Assembly (NCBI GenBank): GCA_008508345.1
Contig: QNGE01000872.1
Span: forward strand, 1-64,000
Direction: 5' to 3'
Origin: Paragonimus westermani
Taxonomy: Eukaryota > Platyhelminthes > Trematoda > Plagiorchiida > Troglotrematidae
DNA length: 64,000 nucleotides
Part shown: piece after piece, positions 23,775-34,253 of the stretch
How positions within the stretch are numbered: position 1 is the stretch's first letter
How the letters are laid out: each line of letters begins with the position of its first letter
Notes under the pieces: generated by a model
Told to the model about the DNA's origin: nothing
The model's input: the letters and a program-made list of their open reading frames with translations, nothing else
Database searches by the model: none
Position numbers and translations under genes: made by a program

Positions 23775-24109
23775 CAGACGGCCAATCCAAATATCGCATT
23801 AATGATACAACATCAGGATTGGACGAACGGTCTTGGTGTTGTGCCTTCCGTTATTCGTCAACTCATCTGTTCCGTATTCCACCAATTAACATACAGTTTA
23901 TGGTGTTGCATGTGCTCATGAGATCAGCCAATGACAGGCTGTGATTTCTCTAACACAGTTGCACATCAATAATTTCGGTGTCTTAATCCATGAATAACAA
24001 TTGCTTACTGCTGCCAATACCAGGTCTTCGCCTTATTACTTGCGTGGGAGGTTTCAATTCAAGTACGATTTCAAGGGCTATTCGAAGTCCCTAATTCTGA
24101 GCATCACAA
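23717..24109 (+). repeat. 3' LTR
   Basis: It is nearly identical to 19636-20028. It begins TTGTGGCGGGAATATG and ends GAGCATCACA(A), followed by the ATAT flank. Confidence 0.92.
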
Positions 24110-24224
24110 TATGATTACACCGGAATTTCTGTAAGTTCAACATATTCGTACAAAATGTGCGCGTTCAATTCAAAGGGAGAAGCGTGTTGAATGTAGAACG
24201 ACTCAATGAACAGACGAAATCCGC

Positions 24225-24585
24225 TGGATTGGATAGGCTAGCACTGAGAGGACAGCGCTGATGTGAAATTCCGGACGACAACCGCTATATACTCCCGAAC
24301 GCAACGCGCGATGACAAACGTTCGGCATCCGTAAATCGAATGTACGCGGAGCTAAAAATTTCACCGTACGATTACTTTACCAGCCCAAACGACCACGCAA
24401 ATGAAGACGGAGGGGTTGCGCGGGACCTCTCGTTTATTGGTGATGATAACTAAAATAAAGATACTTGTGTTGCTTTTAAACAGGTGTACAGATGAAGTTG
24501 ACGAAGCGGTTCGTCCACAGATATACAGAAATGAATTACAAACTATAAATATGAACTGTAGACACTACAGGACTGAGTGGTCCCG
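24225..24585 (+). repeat. Diverged direct repeat, unit 1
   Basis: This unit and 24940-25285 share an ordered series of blocks: AATCCGC-GAATTG/GATTGGATAGGCT, CGACGACTG/CGACAACCG, CCACGCAAA, GTGTACAGRTGAAGTT, a run of A-rich AGTTACAAAATATAA-like sequence and GGCACTACA. Overall identity looks like roughly two thirds, with indels. There is no coding signal. The pair lies just upstream of the ClpP gene. Confidence 0.55.
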
Positions 24586-24939
24586 GGGGCACTAGGGGCC
24601 ACTTTAACTCATCTACTTCTGTTCAGTCATTTGTACTAATTTATGATTCATTGTACAAAGGGCAAACATGTTTCGTATACTGCCCTATTATTACGTACGG
24701 TGTTTGTATTTTACATAAAATAGTCAAATTTACTAACTCATAAGCCAACTATTACTTGCCCAGCGGGCGGCCGGGGACGAGCTTTTCGCAAGGTGTAGGG
24801 GCCTAGTCAATCAAGTGATAAGAAATAACCAAAATGTGGCAACACCGAAAGAAGTTGAAACAGTGACGAACATATAACAACGGTATACGTATTAGAGGAA
24901 GACGTTTCCAAAAATTAAGAATGACTCACTGACAAGTCA

Positions 24940-25285
24940 AAATCCGCGGAATTGAATAGGCTCGAGTTGAAAGACAGCTCCAGTAGGTAGGTCCGAACGA
25001 CGACTGTTAGATAATTCCACGCCCGAAGTTGAATGGCGAACGTCCGGCATTGATAGGGCAGCAAACACACGCCGTGCGATTAATAAACCAGCCCTAATAT
25101 CCACGCAAAACGAAGAAGATAGAAAGTGCGCGCGGTAACACCCGTTTTTTATCAAGACAACCAAACTCAAAAAAAGTGATGATGGTTTCAAACAAGTGTA
25201 CAGGTGAAGTTAAAGAAACATTATGTACAAAAATATACAAGAGTTGCAAAATATAATTGCGAAATGTGGGCACTACAAAGGTTGA
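24940..25285 (+). repeat. Diverged direct repeat, unit 2
   Basis: This is the partner of 24225-24585, same orientation, spaced about 715 bp start to start. The family is unknown. It could be a solo-LTR pair, a tandem duplication, or two copies of a short interspersed element. Confidence 0.55.
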
Positions 25286-25628
25286 GAGGCAGTTAATCTA
25301 CAAGTAAGGAAATTCCTGGATCTGGATCGAACTTATGGAACATAGCCACTGAACATAAGCTTCAACTGAGCTGGTGTGTGATCATAATTTCAGAGCGCAA
25401 AACAAAGCAGAGCTTGCACTCGGCACTTTTGAGGATTATATGTCAAAATTTGAAGCCGAACGTTGACCCCTTCCTGTATTCGTCGTAGTTATAAGGTGTG
25501 TCTGTTGGAATAATAATGTTCAAGATTTTTAGTTTATCTTAATTTGGATTTGGTTTTAACGTGTGTGGCTTTTTAGTGCGACAGTCGATTATGTTGTATT
25601 GGCTTGCTCATCAGTTTTACCATCGGTG
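25286..25628 (+). other. Region upstream of ClpP
   Basis: The presumed promoter and 5' UTR of the ClpP gene lie here. No clear TATA box or trans-splice signal was picked out. The coding frame is open upstream to about 25563 without an in-frame ATG before 25629. Confidence 0.35.
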
Positions 25629-25944
25629 ATGGGGGTTGCGTGTCGAGGGGTGTGTTGTATCCGCGGTCTCCTAGGCAACTTCTGCGGGGGAACTACTCCG
25701 TACTTTAATGCTCAGTTTTCTGGCTCCAAATGGGCGCGTTCAATGTCGTTAGTACCTATAGTTCTTGATAAGACCAACCATGGCGAAAGGGCGTACGATA
25801 TCTACTCGAGACTCCTCAAAGACCGTATTATTTGTTTAATGGGTCCGATAAATGACGAAATAGCTAGCCTTGTAATAGCGCAATTACTTTATCTCCAGTC
25901 AGAAGACAAAAAGCTGCCTATTCATCTATACATCAACAGTCCAG
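25629..25944 (+). CDS. CLPP: ClpP exon 1
   Basis: It encodes residues 1-105 and the first base of codon 106: presequence, strand and helix segments of the N-terminal ClpP core, up to INSPG. The donor is G|GTATGT at 25945. The start is the first in-frame ATG. Confidence 0.9.
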
Positions 25945-28900
25945 GTATGTTGGCATGCGACAGCTGTCACGAGTTTTACTTTTCGTCAGGTGGTGTTGTA
26001 ACAGCTGGATTGGCCGTCTATGATACTATGCAGTATATTCGGCCTGCGGTGGCCACTTGGTGCGTCGGACAAGCTAGCAGCATGGGGTCACTGCTTCTTG
26101 CTGCCGGGGCCCCGGGCTTACGCTTTGCTCTCCCCCATGCACGCATTATGATCCATCAGCCCTCTGGCTCCGCTCACGGTTAGCGTTTTTTCTTTTTCTT
26201 CAGTTTTATGTTCAGGGCAGGCCTCAGACATCAAGATTCATGCCGAAGAAATCCTCAAAATGCGTAAAATCCTGAATGCTATCTATGCAACACATACCAA
26301 ACAGCCCATCGAGGTATGTCTGTACAGTTTTCCGTTGTCTCTTGTCCACGCCTTCGCCGAATTTGACACACTTCCAGGCTAATCATACTTACTCAGTGTT
26401 TTCCAGCCTCCACTTCTGACCACCGCTGACTGTCCTTTACCTGTGTAGTTACCTTCACACTGGCTAGATGACCCATTGTGCATAGGAGAGGTTCCAACGG
26501 ATCAATGGAATAGAGTTAGAAATATGAAGTAGGATTTTTTGAGATTTCCTCATCTCTATAGGTAGAGTTTAGAGTTTCCCAGAAGTGACCTGAAGCTACA
26601 TCTGAATTAAGGTAATAAGTGATCAAGGCGAGCCTTGAATATTGGTATAGAATTGGTGGAAGCAACGTAGTTAGGTAGAGCACTCCCAGACTTTCAAACA
26701 CGCAGTGAGGAAAGGCTATGTATGCATTGAGGTCTTTTATGCGGGACCTCCAGTTTCAAGGGGTGGCCCCTCACTGCCATTGGCTTTCCCTGTTGCACGT
26801 CGTTTGGCACGGCTGCTCGCGAGACTTCATTATGAAAAAGAGCCACCTCTAAGCTGACGATACTGTGAGGAGTACGTGCTGAGAGGCGTCACTCTCTACA
26901 CAAGATTAGTTTCCAGTCCCCGGACTGGCTTAGTGATACGACACTGCGCAACCTGTAAGAGTAACTTGTCCTTTTGAGGATAAAATGACCAGATCACGGA
27001 TGCGTTCTTAAGATGAGGTCGAACAAAATTGTTATTAGTGGGCTGGAGGCAGGAAGAATCGGTCGGAGTGAAAAGACTTTTGAGCAACGCCGATGTATAG
27101 CTAGCCTTTCGGAGAGCTCGTGGAAGAGTGTGTGGAACAGTAGCTCTTAATTTCTCGACAGACTAATCTGAAGCAGTGGTATTCAGAGAGCTGCGAATGT
27201 GTACAACTTTGCACTTACAACCGATAAAACCCAGTCATTTTACTTGAGACCATTTAAATAGTTATAGACCAATGGGCTAAAGCGGTTGATGATAGCAGTG
27301 GCACTGATGTCGTATACCTCGACTTTTTCGAAACATTTCACCGTGTACATCGTGCTGTTTTAATCGGTAAGCGTTTCCATTATGGAATACCGGGCCAGCT
27401 TTATCAGTGGCTGGAGTCTTGTTAATCGTTTGATTAAGGTGCTCGTAGGCTATGCAATCTAAACCCACAGGTTTATGTCCAGCGGGTTACCCCAGGATTC
27501 ACTTCTTGACCCGCCTCTATTTTTGGTGTTCATCAATGGTCTTTCTTAATTAGTTCTTCGTTTGCTGACGACGTCAAAATGTGGCATGCCGTGAGCGTTG
27601 GCAACAGCTCTTATCCTGCCGAGCGACTGCAATCGAACGCCTTTAAACTGTTCAAGGTTCTCGGTAGTAAAGTGATTGGTCGGTAGTCACTGAATAAATT
27701 AAGCCTATCACCTCTTGAAACGGATGTGATGCTTGCGAGTTTCCAACTGCTGGGTATTGTTCTGTGAGTGACAGGTCGCGTAAACAGCAGGCCAAGGTGT
27801 TCAGCAAGTTGTTCAGTAGCTTCACACAAGCCTTGCAGCTCGGTTGTTTGTTTGCAAGGTGTAGGCACCTTGATGTTGAATGTTTGAATAGGGACGTAGT
27901 CATTTTCAGTAGTTAGGTCCCTTCCCGTCCCCTTCTTTTTCGTTCTCTCTTTCTATATAGGGTTTTCTTTTTCTTCATGGTTGTGTGGCAGTTAAGCATT
28001 AGTGTAAACCACTGTATTGCTGTCTATGATGATAGGGGGTATACCACCGGGGCCGGAAGATCCGTCATTAAAACACCTAAGTTTAGCAAACGTCACCGTC
28101 GAAGAAGCGTTCACCGCAAAATGCCATCAATTTCAGTGTAAAGACAAACCTAAGGAACTGAAGGTGATTGCGCAAAGTGCTACTGTAAAACAGCGGGAAC
28201 GTTTTTGGCTTCGGTATCAGAGCTAATGGGGCCTGATGAGCCTGAGAGTTGGGGACAATCGGCTTTCTCCCTTCCAGTTGATAATACGAATGGGGAAAGG
28301 TAGTGCTCACGGTTTCTGCGGAAAATTTCAGTCAGTTTGAGTTTAGGTTCTCCACGGTCGTCATCATACTCAGAACCCAATGGAAGCGAGCGACACTTGT
28401 ACTTGAGGTTTATGGACGTGACGGAACTCCAGTTCTGTCGCAGATACACAGCTCCTTCGGAACTAATCTCTTCACAGCATTTTTTTCAACAACTGCGCCG
28501 ATTCGAACTAGGCAACTTGTTCACCAAGGCTTCCTGATAAGCGTCTTTCACACTCTCCTCACTCGAATGCCAGTTAAGTATCTTGCATTTACGAATATAC
28601 GTCCTCCGGGCAAATGAAAAGACAAAACGGGCACGCACAACAGTCTGGTCCGAGTCTTGTTGGCTGCTCCAAAATGCCGGACAATCTATAACAGAATGGT
28701 GCCACCTGTAACTGACTGCTATGTGATCGACCTGTGTCCACGACTGAGAAGCATACGGAGGTCTCCATGTAACACAGTGCCTCCTCCTGTGTTGGAATGC
28801 GGTCGATACGGTGCTAGGGTGCTCCCAGCTGTAGCTTTCTCGCATCATTGTCAGTGCGTTGTGTCTGGACCCCAAATCTACCATCACCGAGCTGCTCCGG

Positions 28901-30516
28901 AGGAAGACGATCAAGCTGAGCAGTCAAATCGCCAGCTAGTGTGATTATGCCTGAGTGCTCAGTCTACATCCGACGATCAACGAGGGCGTCGTAGAACTCA
29001 TCTTCGCTAGCTTCCGAACAACTGTCCATTTGAGCGTACACGGATGTAATGAATACACGCCTTCCTGATATAGGTCGACAGATGCTAACCGATGTATTGG
29101 GTCTGAGAACGCATAAGCGATTGCCCACTGGGATCCGATCGAGCAAACATTGCCCTGCTATAAAACTCAGTGCGACTCCCAATCCAGTTTGACTACGAGG
29201 TTCGGCCTCGGCGTCACCAGAAAATGAGAGGGAAGCGCCTGGATCAATAGTTACCTAGAGGTGAACCCAAGTGGATAACAGTACTAGTATCGTAGACTCA
29301 CGTCTCCGACACGCCGCACACATCAATCTCCGGACTTGAGAGTGCCTGCAGAACAGTTTGCTGACCGACTTGTCGAAGAATGTGGGCATTGAAGGCGAAA
29401 GTGTTTACCAGTTGTCTTGGCCTTGAAAAGCAACTAACGTCTGGAGGCACATCGAAGGCAGAAAACTTGGTGGGGTGACAAAATGAAAGGAGAGGGTTGT
29501 GATGAGTGAATAATGTCACTTTCGGGAGGACAATAACATCTGATACTTCCCGGTGGTTCACGCCGCGTAAGAGGGTTGACTTGGGGACCACATCCTACAT
29601 CTCTGACTCAAAAGTCTGACTTGCGAGACAACAGGATATAGGGTTTTCTTGGGGGACCCTACCTGGAGCCAATGACAGGAGAGTCTCGCTCATTTGGCAC
29701 TAAGAGGTTTGGTAGCCCAAGGGCGCAGTGGACAACACATTAATCTCTCATCCTGTGCACTGCTGCGCGCACTGGATGCATTCGAAGCTGCGCCAAGCTT
29801 CTGGGTTCCTGGCCATACAGCAGGACTAGTTTTATGGATGCGATACCGTTCTCCTTCGAATCGGAAAGAAAGGAATTAGAAAAGCTACCCTCGGACATAG
29901 AGTGTATATATGCATATCTTTAAGAATGACAAGACTCATGTAATGAATAGTGAACTATTTATCGCAGCGCTTCACTTGGATTCGCTATCAAATAAACAAG
30001 TGAATGCCGAGATGATCACTGTTGACTTTGAGCTTCACTTGTGGGTACTGTGGCTCCGGCCACCGATGCTCCTGTCAATGGTCCACGAAGTAATAGAGTA
30101 CTAACCGAAAGTGTATGGCAACAGCAGAACGACGAACTTTATCCACTTGTTTAGATTCTGCGCGGCCTTGGCTTCAGCGTCAAGACTGTTGACGAATCCC
30201 GCCTCACGGTGGCACATGGTTATGCTCCCATCCGATAGTGCATTTTTGCTCTTGTGTAATATCGTAGCAGCTTTGCTCAGCATCTCGGTATCCTTAATTC
30301 TGTGTTAATGTAGTCAGTATGTTTGCCAATGTTAACTGCCGTTCTTACTTTTTTGTTTTCCAGCAAATTGAAAAATGGATGGATCGGGATTACTTCATGA
30401 CAGCTGATGAGGCGGTAACGGCCGGAATTGTGGATCGCGTGCTCAAAGAAGCGCCTTCAGCCAAGACTGAAGTACATGGCCAACCTCATAGTATCAAGAA
30501 ACCAAGCAGCAGTTGA
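25629..30516 (+). CDS. CLPP: Mitochondrial ATP-dependent Clp protease proteolytic subunit, four exons
   Basis: ClpP is the serine peptidase of the mitochondrial matrix ClpXP complex, degrading misfolded proteins. The CDS joins 25629-25944, 25990-26178, 26216-26313 and 30364-30516: 756 nt, 251 aa, phases consistent. The N-terminal 38 residues lack acidic residues and contain Arg and Lys, as expected for a mitochondrial presequence. The mature part starts near SLVPIVL. Family motifs: [56 protein letters not shown]. By family alignment the triad is Ser136 (GQASSMGS), His161 (IMIHQPSG) and Asp210 (MDRDYF). All ClpP core segments are present, with a shorter C-terminal tail than in human. The second Met (residue 39) is an alternative start but would drop the presequence. 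Confidence 0.95.
25945..25989 (+). other. ClpP intron 1 (45 bp mini-intron)
   Basis: It begins GTATGTTGG and ends TTTTCGTCAG. Removing it restores the invariant INSPGGVVTAG. Its length is a multiple of three and it has no in-frame stop, so retention would insert 15 residues without ending the frame. Confidence 0.88.
25990..26178 (+). CDS. CLPP: ClpP exon 2
   Basis: It encodes residues 106-168 and one base of 169, including Ser136 and His161 of the catalytic triad. It ends in the SGSAHG segment. The donor is G|GTTAGC. Confidence 0.92.
26179..26215 (+). other. ClpP intron 2 (37 bp mini-intron)
   Basis: It begins GTTAGCG, has a T-rich middle and ends TATGTTCAG. Joining gives [13 protein letters not shown], matching the family. 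An earlier AG at 26203 would also stay in frame but would add four residues to the conserved turn and leave an intron of only 25 bp, so it was not chosen. Confidence 0.82.
26216..26313 (+). CDS. CLPP: ClpP exon 3
   Basis: It encodes residues 169-201, the handle helix ([20 protein letters not shown]). It ends after a complete codon, donor GTATGT at 26314. Confidence 0.92.
27265..27640 (+). pseudogene. LINE reverse transcriptase fragment (CR1/Jockey-like)
   Basis: RT motifs are in order: [20 protein letters not shown] (catalytic Asp), [34 protein letters not shown], and [10 protein letters not shown] with the FADD pair. Short frames and stops separate them. Only the palm is present. The remainder of the element is not adjacent. 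Confidence 0.75.
27641..27833 (-). pseudogene. LINE RT finger fragment on the opposite strand
   Basis: The minus strand reads [20 protein letters not shown] and then [10 protein letters not shown], the CR1/Jockey finger block. It abuts the plus-strand palm at 27265-27640 head to head. The two may be parts of one LINE separated by an inversion, or two insertions. Confidence 0.55.
27834..28030 (+). repeat. RTE LINE 3' tail, copy A
   Basis: About 200 bp nearly identical to 35668-35870: GCTCGGTTGTTTG, AAGGTGTAGGCACC, a long pyrimidine run (CCTTCTTTTTCGTTCTC), and a TCTATGATGATAG end. It has no coding part and stands inside the minus-strand RTE LINE that resumes at 28030. Confidence 0.8.
28030..29790 (-). 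mobile_element. RTE-clade LINE, 5' half, minus strand
   Basis: RTE elements encode an APE endonuclease and RT. Reading minus: 5' UTR-like sequence at 29790-29600 (matching that near 53720-53500), endonuclease start [20 protein letters not shown] then [69 protein letters not shown], the linker [12 protein letters not shown], and a [10 protein letters not shown] block at about 28060 where the RT fingers begin. It is cut there by the RTE tail copy A. Several frameshifts are present. The catalytic RT part is not found downstream. Confidence 0.8.
29791..30363. repeat. Intron end with a short repeat shared with the 48.5-kb RTE 3' region
   Basis: At 30035-30105, CTTGTGGGTACTGTGG and TGGTCCACGAAGT blocks match 48552-48620, the 3' end of the minus-strand RTE LINE. 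It is probably a 5'-truncated RTE 3' end in minus orientation. The rest is unrecognised. Confidence 0.5.
30364..30516 (+). CDS. CLPP: ClpP exon 4
   Basis: The acceptor is TTTTCCAG at 30363. It encodes residues 202-251: [18 protein letters not shown] with Asp210, [10 protein letters not shown], then a polar tail and TGA. The tail after the core is about 20 residues and Ser/Lys-rich. Confidence 0.93.
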   Translation, partial: QIEKWMDRDYFMTADEAVTAGIVDRVLKEAPSAKTEVHGQPHSIKKPSSS

Positions 30517-31160
30517 TTCGTTCAGTCTTTTGCGGATTTGTTGTTCGTCATTATTTTGTGCAACAGTCGCTTACTTGATTTACAGTTTGAGTCCTCTGAA
30601 CATGTACATAGGCGCAACCCCTTACCTGATCTCTGGTTCGGAATACTGACAAACGTGTCAACGCTTTGTGCCCGATGTTGAATAGATCTTTGAAGTTGAA
30701 GTCGCTTCATTCTCACTACGCATGCGGTTCTCCTGCCCGTACATCGTGGTTGACCGATTTCATTGCATGCTGTTTGGGTTCATTTAGTTGCAACCACGGT
30801 TAGCTACATTCTTTCCGAGAACGTGACTCACTTCTATGACCAGTCGGTATTGATTAACTAAATTTTACTACTTTTACGATCTTTTTTCCTATGCAGCTAG
30901 AGCTGACTCTCTGAATCAAGATAGAGGGGGTAACAAGGTTACAGGGACAGCCATTGTTCCCAACTAATTGTAGGCATATCGTCTAGACCTGTGGTTTTTC
31001 TTGCACTGTTGCTTCCACCTAGTTATTGTTTCGAACATACAAAGGTATTTAGGAAAACTGGACGCCATTCGCAAGCGAAAGCCGCTTATCGGATATGATG
31101 ATAATTGTCGTGCGTTATGTTAGGTGAACGTCGCGGTGGTCAGCATATTCGCAAGGATAG
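30517..31160. other. Downstream of ClpP, no recognisable gene
   Basis: The ClpP 3' UTR presumably lies in the first part. No clear AATAAA was chosen. Nothing else was identified. Confidence 0.4.
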
Positions 31161-31410
31161 TCATATGCATAGCCGTAAGGAATCGGTCTTATTGATGACG
31201 CCTTACTTTCACTCACCGCTTGGTTGGTCGTTTCCAAGGTGTGGGTACCGTGATGTTGAATGTTTGAACGTAGACCTGGATATTTTTTAATGGTTAAGTC
31301 CCTCCCCCTTCTTTTTCTTCTCTTTCTGTACAATTTTCTCTCTTGGTGGTTATGTGACAGGCACCAGTGTGAACCGCTGATGTATTGCTATCTGATGATG
31401 ATGCATAGTC
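31161..31410 (+). repeat. RTE LINE 3' tail, copy B
   Basis: It matches copy D with moderate divergence: AGCCGTAAGGAATCG, TGATGACGCCTTACTTTCACT, AAGGTGTGGGTACCGTGATG, the pyrimidine run, and a GATGATGATG end. Coding sequence is absent upstream. Confidence 0.72.
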
Positions 31411-31970
31411 TTGTGAATGTAGGCTGGATTTCATATCCTGCTCATGGCGTGGCAGTAATAACGAGCTTTAACGACAATGAAAGTGGAGCCTAGTACTCTT
31501 TTCGAAGGGACTAGACGGAAGGTCCGTCTCAGTGCAAAAGCTGCGTTCAATTGTGTGTAGTGTTCAGTTCCTACCAACGAAATCCTCGATTACTTACCAG
31601 ACGTCTGCTAACAACCAGCTATGTGTATTGTACTCGTTTTGACTGTTACGACGATATCTACGGACCTGTTTTTCACTTTTGTGATCGTTATTTACCATAT
31701 ACTTTTTCACTGTAAGCAACACCACAATTGGCATGGGCGTGTGATGCCGTAGACCAACAATCGAGATATCATTTTCTTACTCCTTCTTACAGAACTAGAC
31801 ATGTTTGCTGTGATTACGTAGGTTTGCTGTTAAATGCAGTTGTTCGGTCGTCTACTTGGGTACTCACGTTAACAACCGCGGAGATATAGCAAACTAAATG
31901 GAATTTCGTATCTCCAAGTCTAGAGTGGTATTCCCCGTTCTGAGATAAATGAACTGACAGAGGACTGTGC
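31411..31970. other. No recognisable gene
   Basis: Nothing was recognised in this stretch. Confidence 0.4.
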
Positions 31971-32720
31971 AACTTAAGGGTCGCGTATGTAGGGTGACTA
32001 TGAAGGTTGTGCTATTCTATAGCCTTAAAACATGGCACCCAGGATAGTCATGAACCATATTCAGGCAAGTACGTGAATAAATACTTATCGATGTCTGCTT
32101 TTGATCACTCGTATCGAGTGTCACCAAAGAGTAAGCAATGAAGAGGTTAGGAAACGGGTATTTATTCGTGATTGCTAGCCGAGTTCTTTTCCTCAATCCT
32201 TAAATTTGCACAAGCTTAGGTGGTTAGGTCATGTACTAAGGATACCAGCTAGTCGTCTGCCATACCGAGCGATTTTTACCGAGGCTGCGGCTGACTGGTT
32301 TAAGGTACGAGGTGGACATGATGTGGCCTAAAGAAATGAAGTCATTCGCCAAACAGTCGGCCGCTGTAGATCGGGCTCGTTTTCAGGGCTTGCGACCTCG
32401 TGACCCATAGAGTCGTTGGCTGGAGACCTTGGTGGTTAATCAGACTCGGCGGGTTGTGTGTAAATTAAGTGACGTAAGTAACCTTTCTCGTTGACGGCGC
32501 TTCACTTTCTCTTATAGCACGGTTGTTTGTTTGTAAGGTGTAGGCATCTTGCTGTCGGATGTTTGGGTGTAGACGGGTGTTTGTAGCAGTTTGGTCCTTC
32601 CTCGTTGCTTGTTTATTAATTGAAGCGTGCTCTTTTTCATGGCTGTATCTCAGTTGAGTGTCAGCGTGGGCCACCGATGCACTACTGTTTTTGATTTTGG
32701 TAATTATGGTGGTAATAGAA
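31971..32720 (+). pseudogene. RTE LINE 3' end, copy C (old)
   Basis: Decayed C-terminal RTE coding: VLFYSLKTWHPG (YGSETWPLR box), then GGLGHVLRIPASRLPYRAIF and EAAADWFKVRGGHDVA, interrupted by several stops, followed at 32515-32720 by the same 3' tail (GGTTGTTTGTTTGTAAGGTG and so on). It is more diverged than copy D. Confidence 0.75.
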
Positions 32721-33230
32721 TATTTCGAGATGTTCCGATCTGTGGCCATTTGGGGACAGTAAGTCACGCGAGGTCATTATTGTGAACCGCATGTTAGCAA
32801 GGTTAGCAAAAAAATGTCCTCCCATAATTTTGTAAGATAAAGCCGGCCGTGCTAACGACACTTACTGGCATATTCACACTGCTATGGGTTCGGAAGCCGG
32901 CTGCCCACACTAATCTTGTTTGAGCAGCTTGACCATATCCAGTGCATGTATGGCCCGGCAGCAACATTTCCTGGTGTGAAAGCCGAAAAGTTAATTTACT
33001 GCTTATAACTTTCACTGAAATTAACGCCGCCATGGCAAATCGTGGGCTTCATTGATTTATTCTAACTACAATTAAGCGCACTGAGTGTTGCTAAGCTTGT
33101 GTAATCTAACAAATGGTGGTATAACCGTCGGTTGGATGTACAAGTTGAAAGGTTTATTTTTTCCACCTAGGTAGGTTGATGTCTCATTGTCCCTAAAACA
33201 CAAGTGAATTCGGGCTGGAGGTCACCTTGT
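32721..33230. other. No recognisable gene
   Basis: Nothing was recognised in this stretch. Confidence 0.4.
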
Positions 33231-33850
33231 GGTTACGACACCCACTGCCAGCTACGTGGCCTCAGCTCTGGTTCCAGGCCTTGATGGGCTCTTTTGTTTC
33301 CATTCTAGCGATCTGCCGGTATTCAGTTTGTTTGACTTGTATTGCTTCGCTCCGAACAGTTTCTGTCACCCTGGCTGAGACCAGAAGATGTCTGTGCATA
33401 CGTGCCCTGGACAACTGTACCGGCATTCACTTCTAGCGGTGTTCGCTGTAGATTTCCGGTCTCCTGTTTTCTGTGTGACTTGGTCCTGGAAAGCATTCAG
33501 GAGAGTACGCTTGAAGAATCCAGTGAGCTTGGTTTTGAGTTTCTTCTTGGTGCTATATTGACGAACGTGGAGTATACTGATGACGTTGTCTTGCTTGGTC
33601 CCTCTATCGAATTTGTGTAGACCATGCTGAACGAGGTAACTGACTGGGCTGGTTTGTCTGAAATGCGCTTTGCACCCCCAAAATGCAACGTGATGCCCTG
33701 ACACCGTGACGTTCGCATTTCATCGCTGGTCATCCGCCGGAGACTGGGTAGTTTAACATATTCGGATAAAAATGTTCAATCTTGTAACATCGTTGATGAG
33801 ATATCAGTAAGAATGGCAAAGGCACGCACTACTTTTACCAACCTGCATCA
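33231..33850 (+). pseudogene. RTE LINE reverse transcriptase fragment
   Basis: RT palm: SGVRCRFPVSCFLCDLVLES, NVEYTDDVVLLGPS (YTDD in place of YADD), MRFAPPKCNVMP, and then DEISVRMAKARTTFTNLHHS, after which the sequence changes abruptly into the minus-strand Penelope-like element. Truncation at the 3' side is unusual for a LINE and suggests that the Penelope element or a rearrangement cut it. Confidence 0.75.
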
Positions 33851-34173
33851 TTCTTGGTGTCGAAAAACACAACTGAGGAAACTGGCTGTTTACGCGTTTC
33901 AGCAACACTGCCATTCCCCGGTAACACGGATTTCTGTACCCATCTTGGTAGATGTTCCTTCATTCTGGAGCTCAAGCATCTCTCGGTTCTGCCTATGTAA
34001 CTTTCTCCACAGTCACATACAAATTGGTAAACACAATGTGAATTGGCACCGATAGGCTGGTCTCCTTTGATTGGAGGCACTGGTAGCTTCTGAGTTCGAG
34101 CGATTACACTGAGCTCAGCTGCATTGAACGTTCGTTTAATTGAATTTCTCAACCGCTGTCTTGTTTGGTGCAT
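33835..34173 (-). pseudogene. GIY-YIG endonuclease domain of the Penelope-like element
   Basis: A 112-codon frame. VYQFVCDCGESYIGRTERCL is the GIY-YIG core with its preceding Cys-x-Cys, and SSRMKEHLPRW provides the following Arg and His. It would nick target DNA. The usual C-terminal segment after this is short or absent, ending at KNDAGW. Confidence 0.85.
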
Positions 34174-34253
34174 GACAAAATCACCCCTAAAAGGCAGCTC
34201 GATGTAGACTCTTTTTCTCTACAGTGACCACCTCTTTGGGTGGTACTTTTTGT

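Larger units (their letters stand above)
19636..24108 (+). mobile_element. Full-length Ty3/gypsy LTR retrotransposon, plus strand
   Basis: Two roughly 392-bp LTRs bound a gag-pol interior in Ty3/gypsy order. A primer-binding-like TGGCGTCGTGG follows the 5' LTR and a purine tract precedes the 3' LTR. The host sequence is ATAT on both sides (4-bp target duplication; AATAT if the ends are placed one base in). The LTRs differ at about three positions, pointing to recent insertion, yet gag-pol holds at least seven in-frame stops and two frame changes. RT has a YQDD active site. The clade is not CsRn1: the gag has CCHC-like zinc knuckles. Confidence 0.92.
26314..30363 (+). other. ClpP intron 3 (4.05 kb), retroelement-rich
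   Basis: It contains a plus-strand LINE RT fragment, a minus-strand LINE fragment, an RTE 3' tail and a minus-strand RTE LINE body. The first 950 bp (26314-27260) show no recognised feature. Confidence 0.85.

Noticed and set aside
26179..26203. Alternative 25-bp ClpP intron ending at the first AG
   Set aside because: It stays in frame but inserts four residues in a conserved turn and would be too short for normal splicing; the AG at 26215 restores the family sequence.
30101..30283. 60-codon minus-strand frame in the ClpP intron as a possible nested gene
   Set aside because: Adjacent to sequence shared with an RTE 3' end; no domain; likely repeat-derived.
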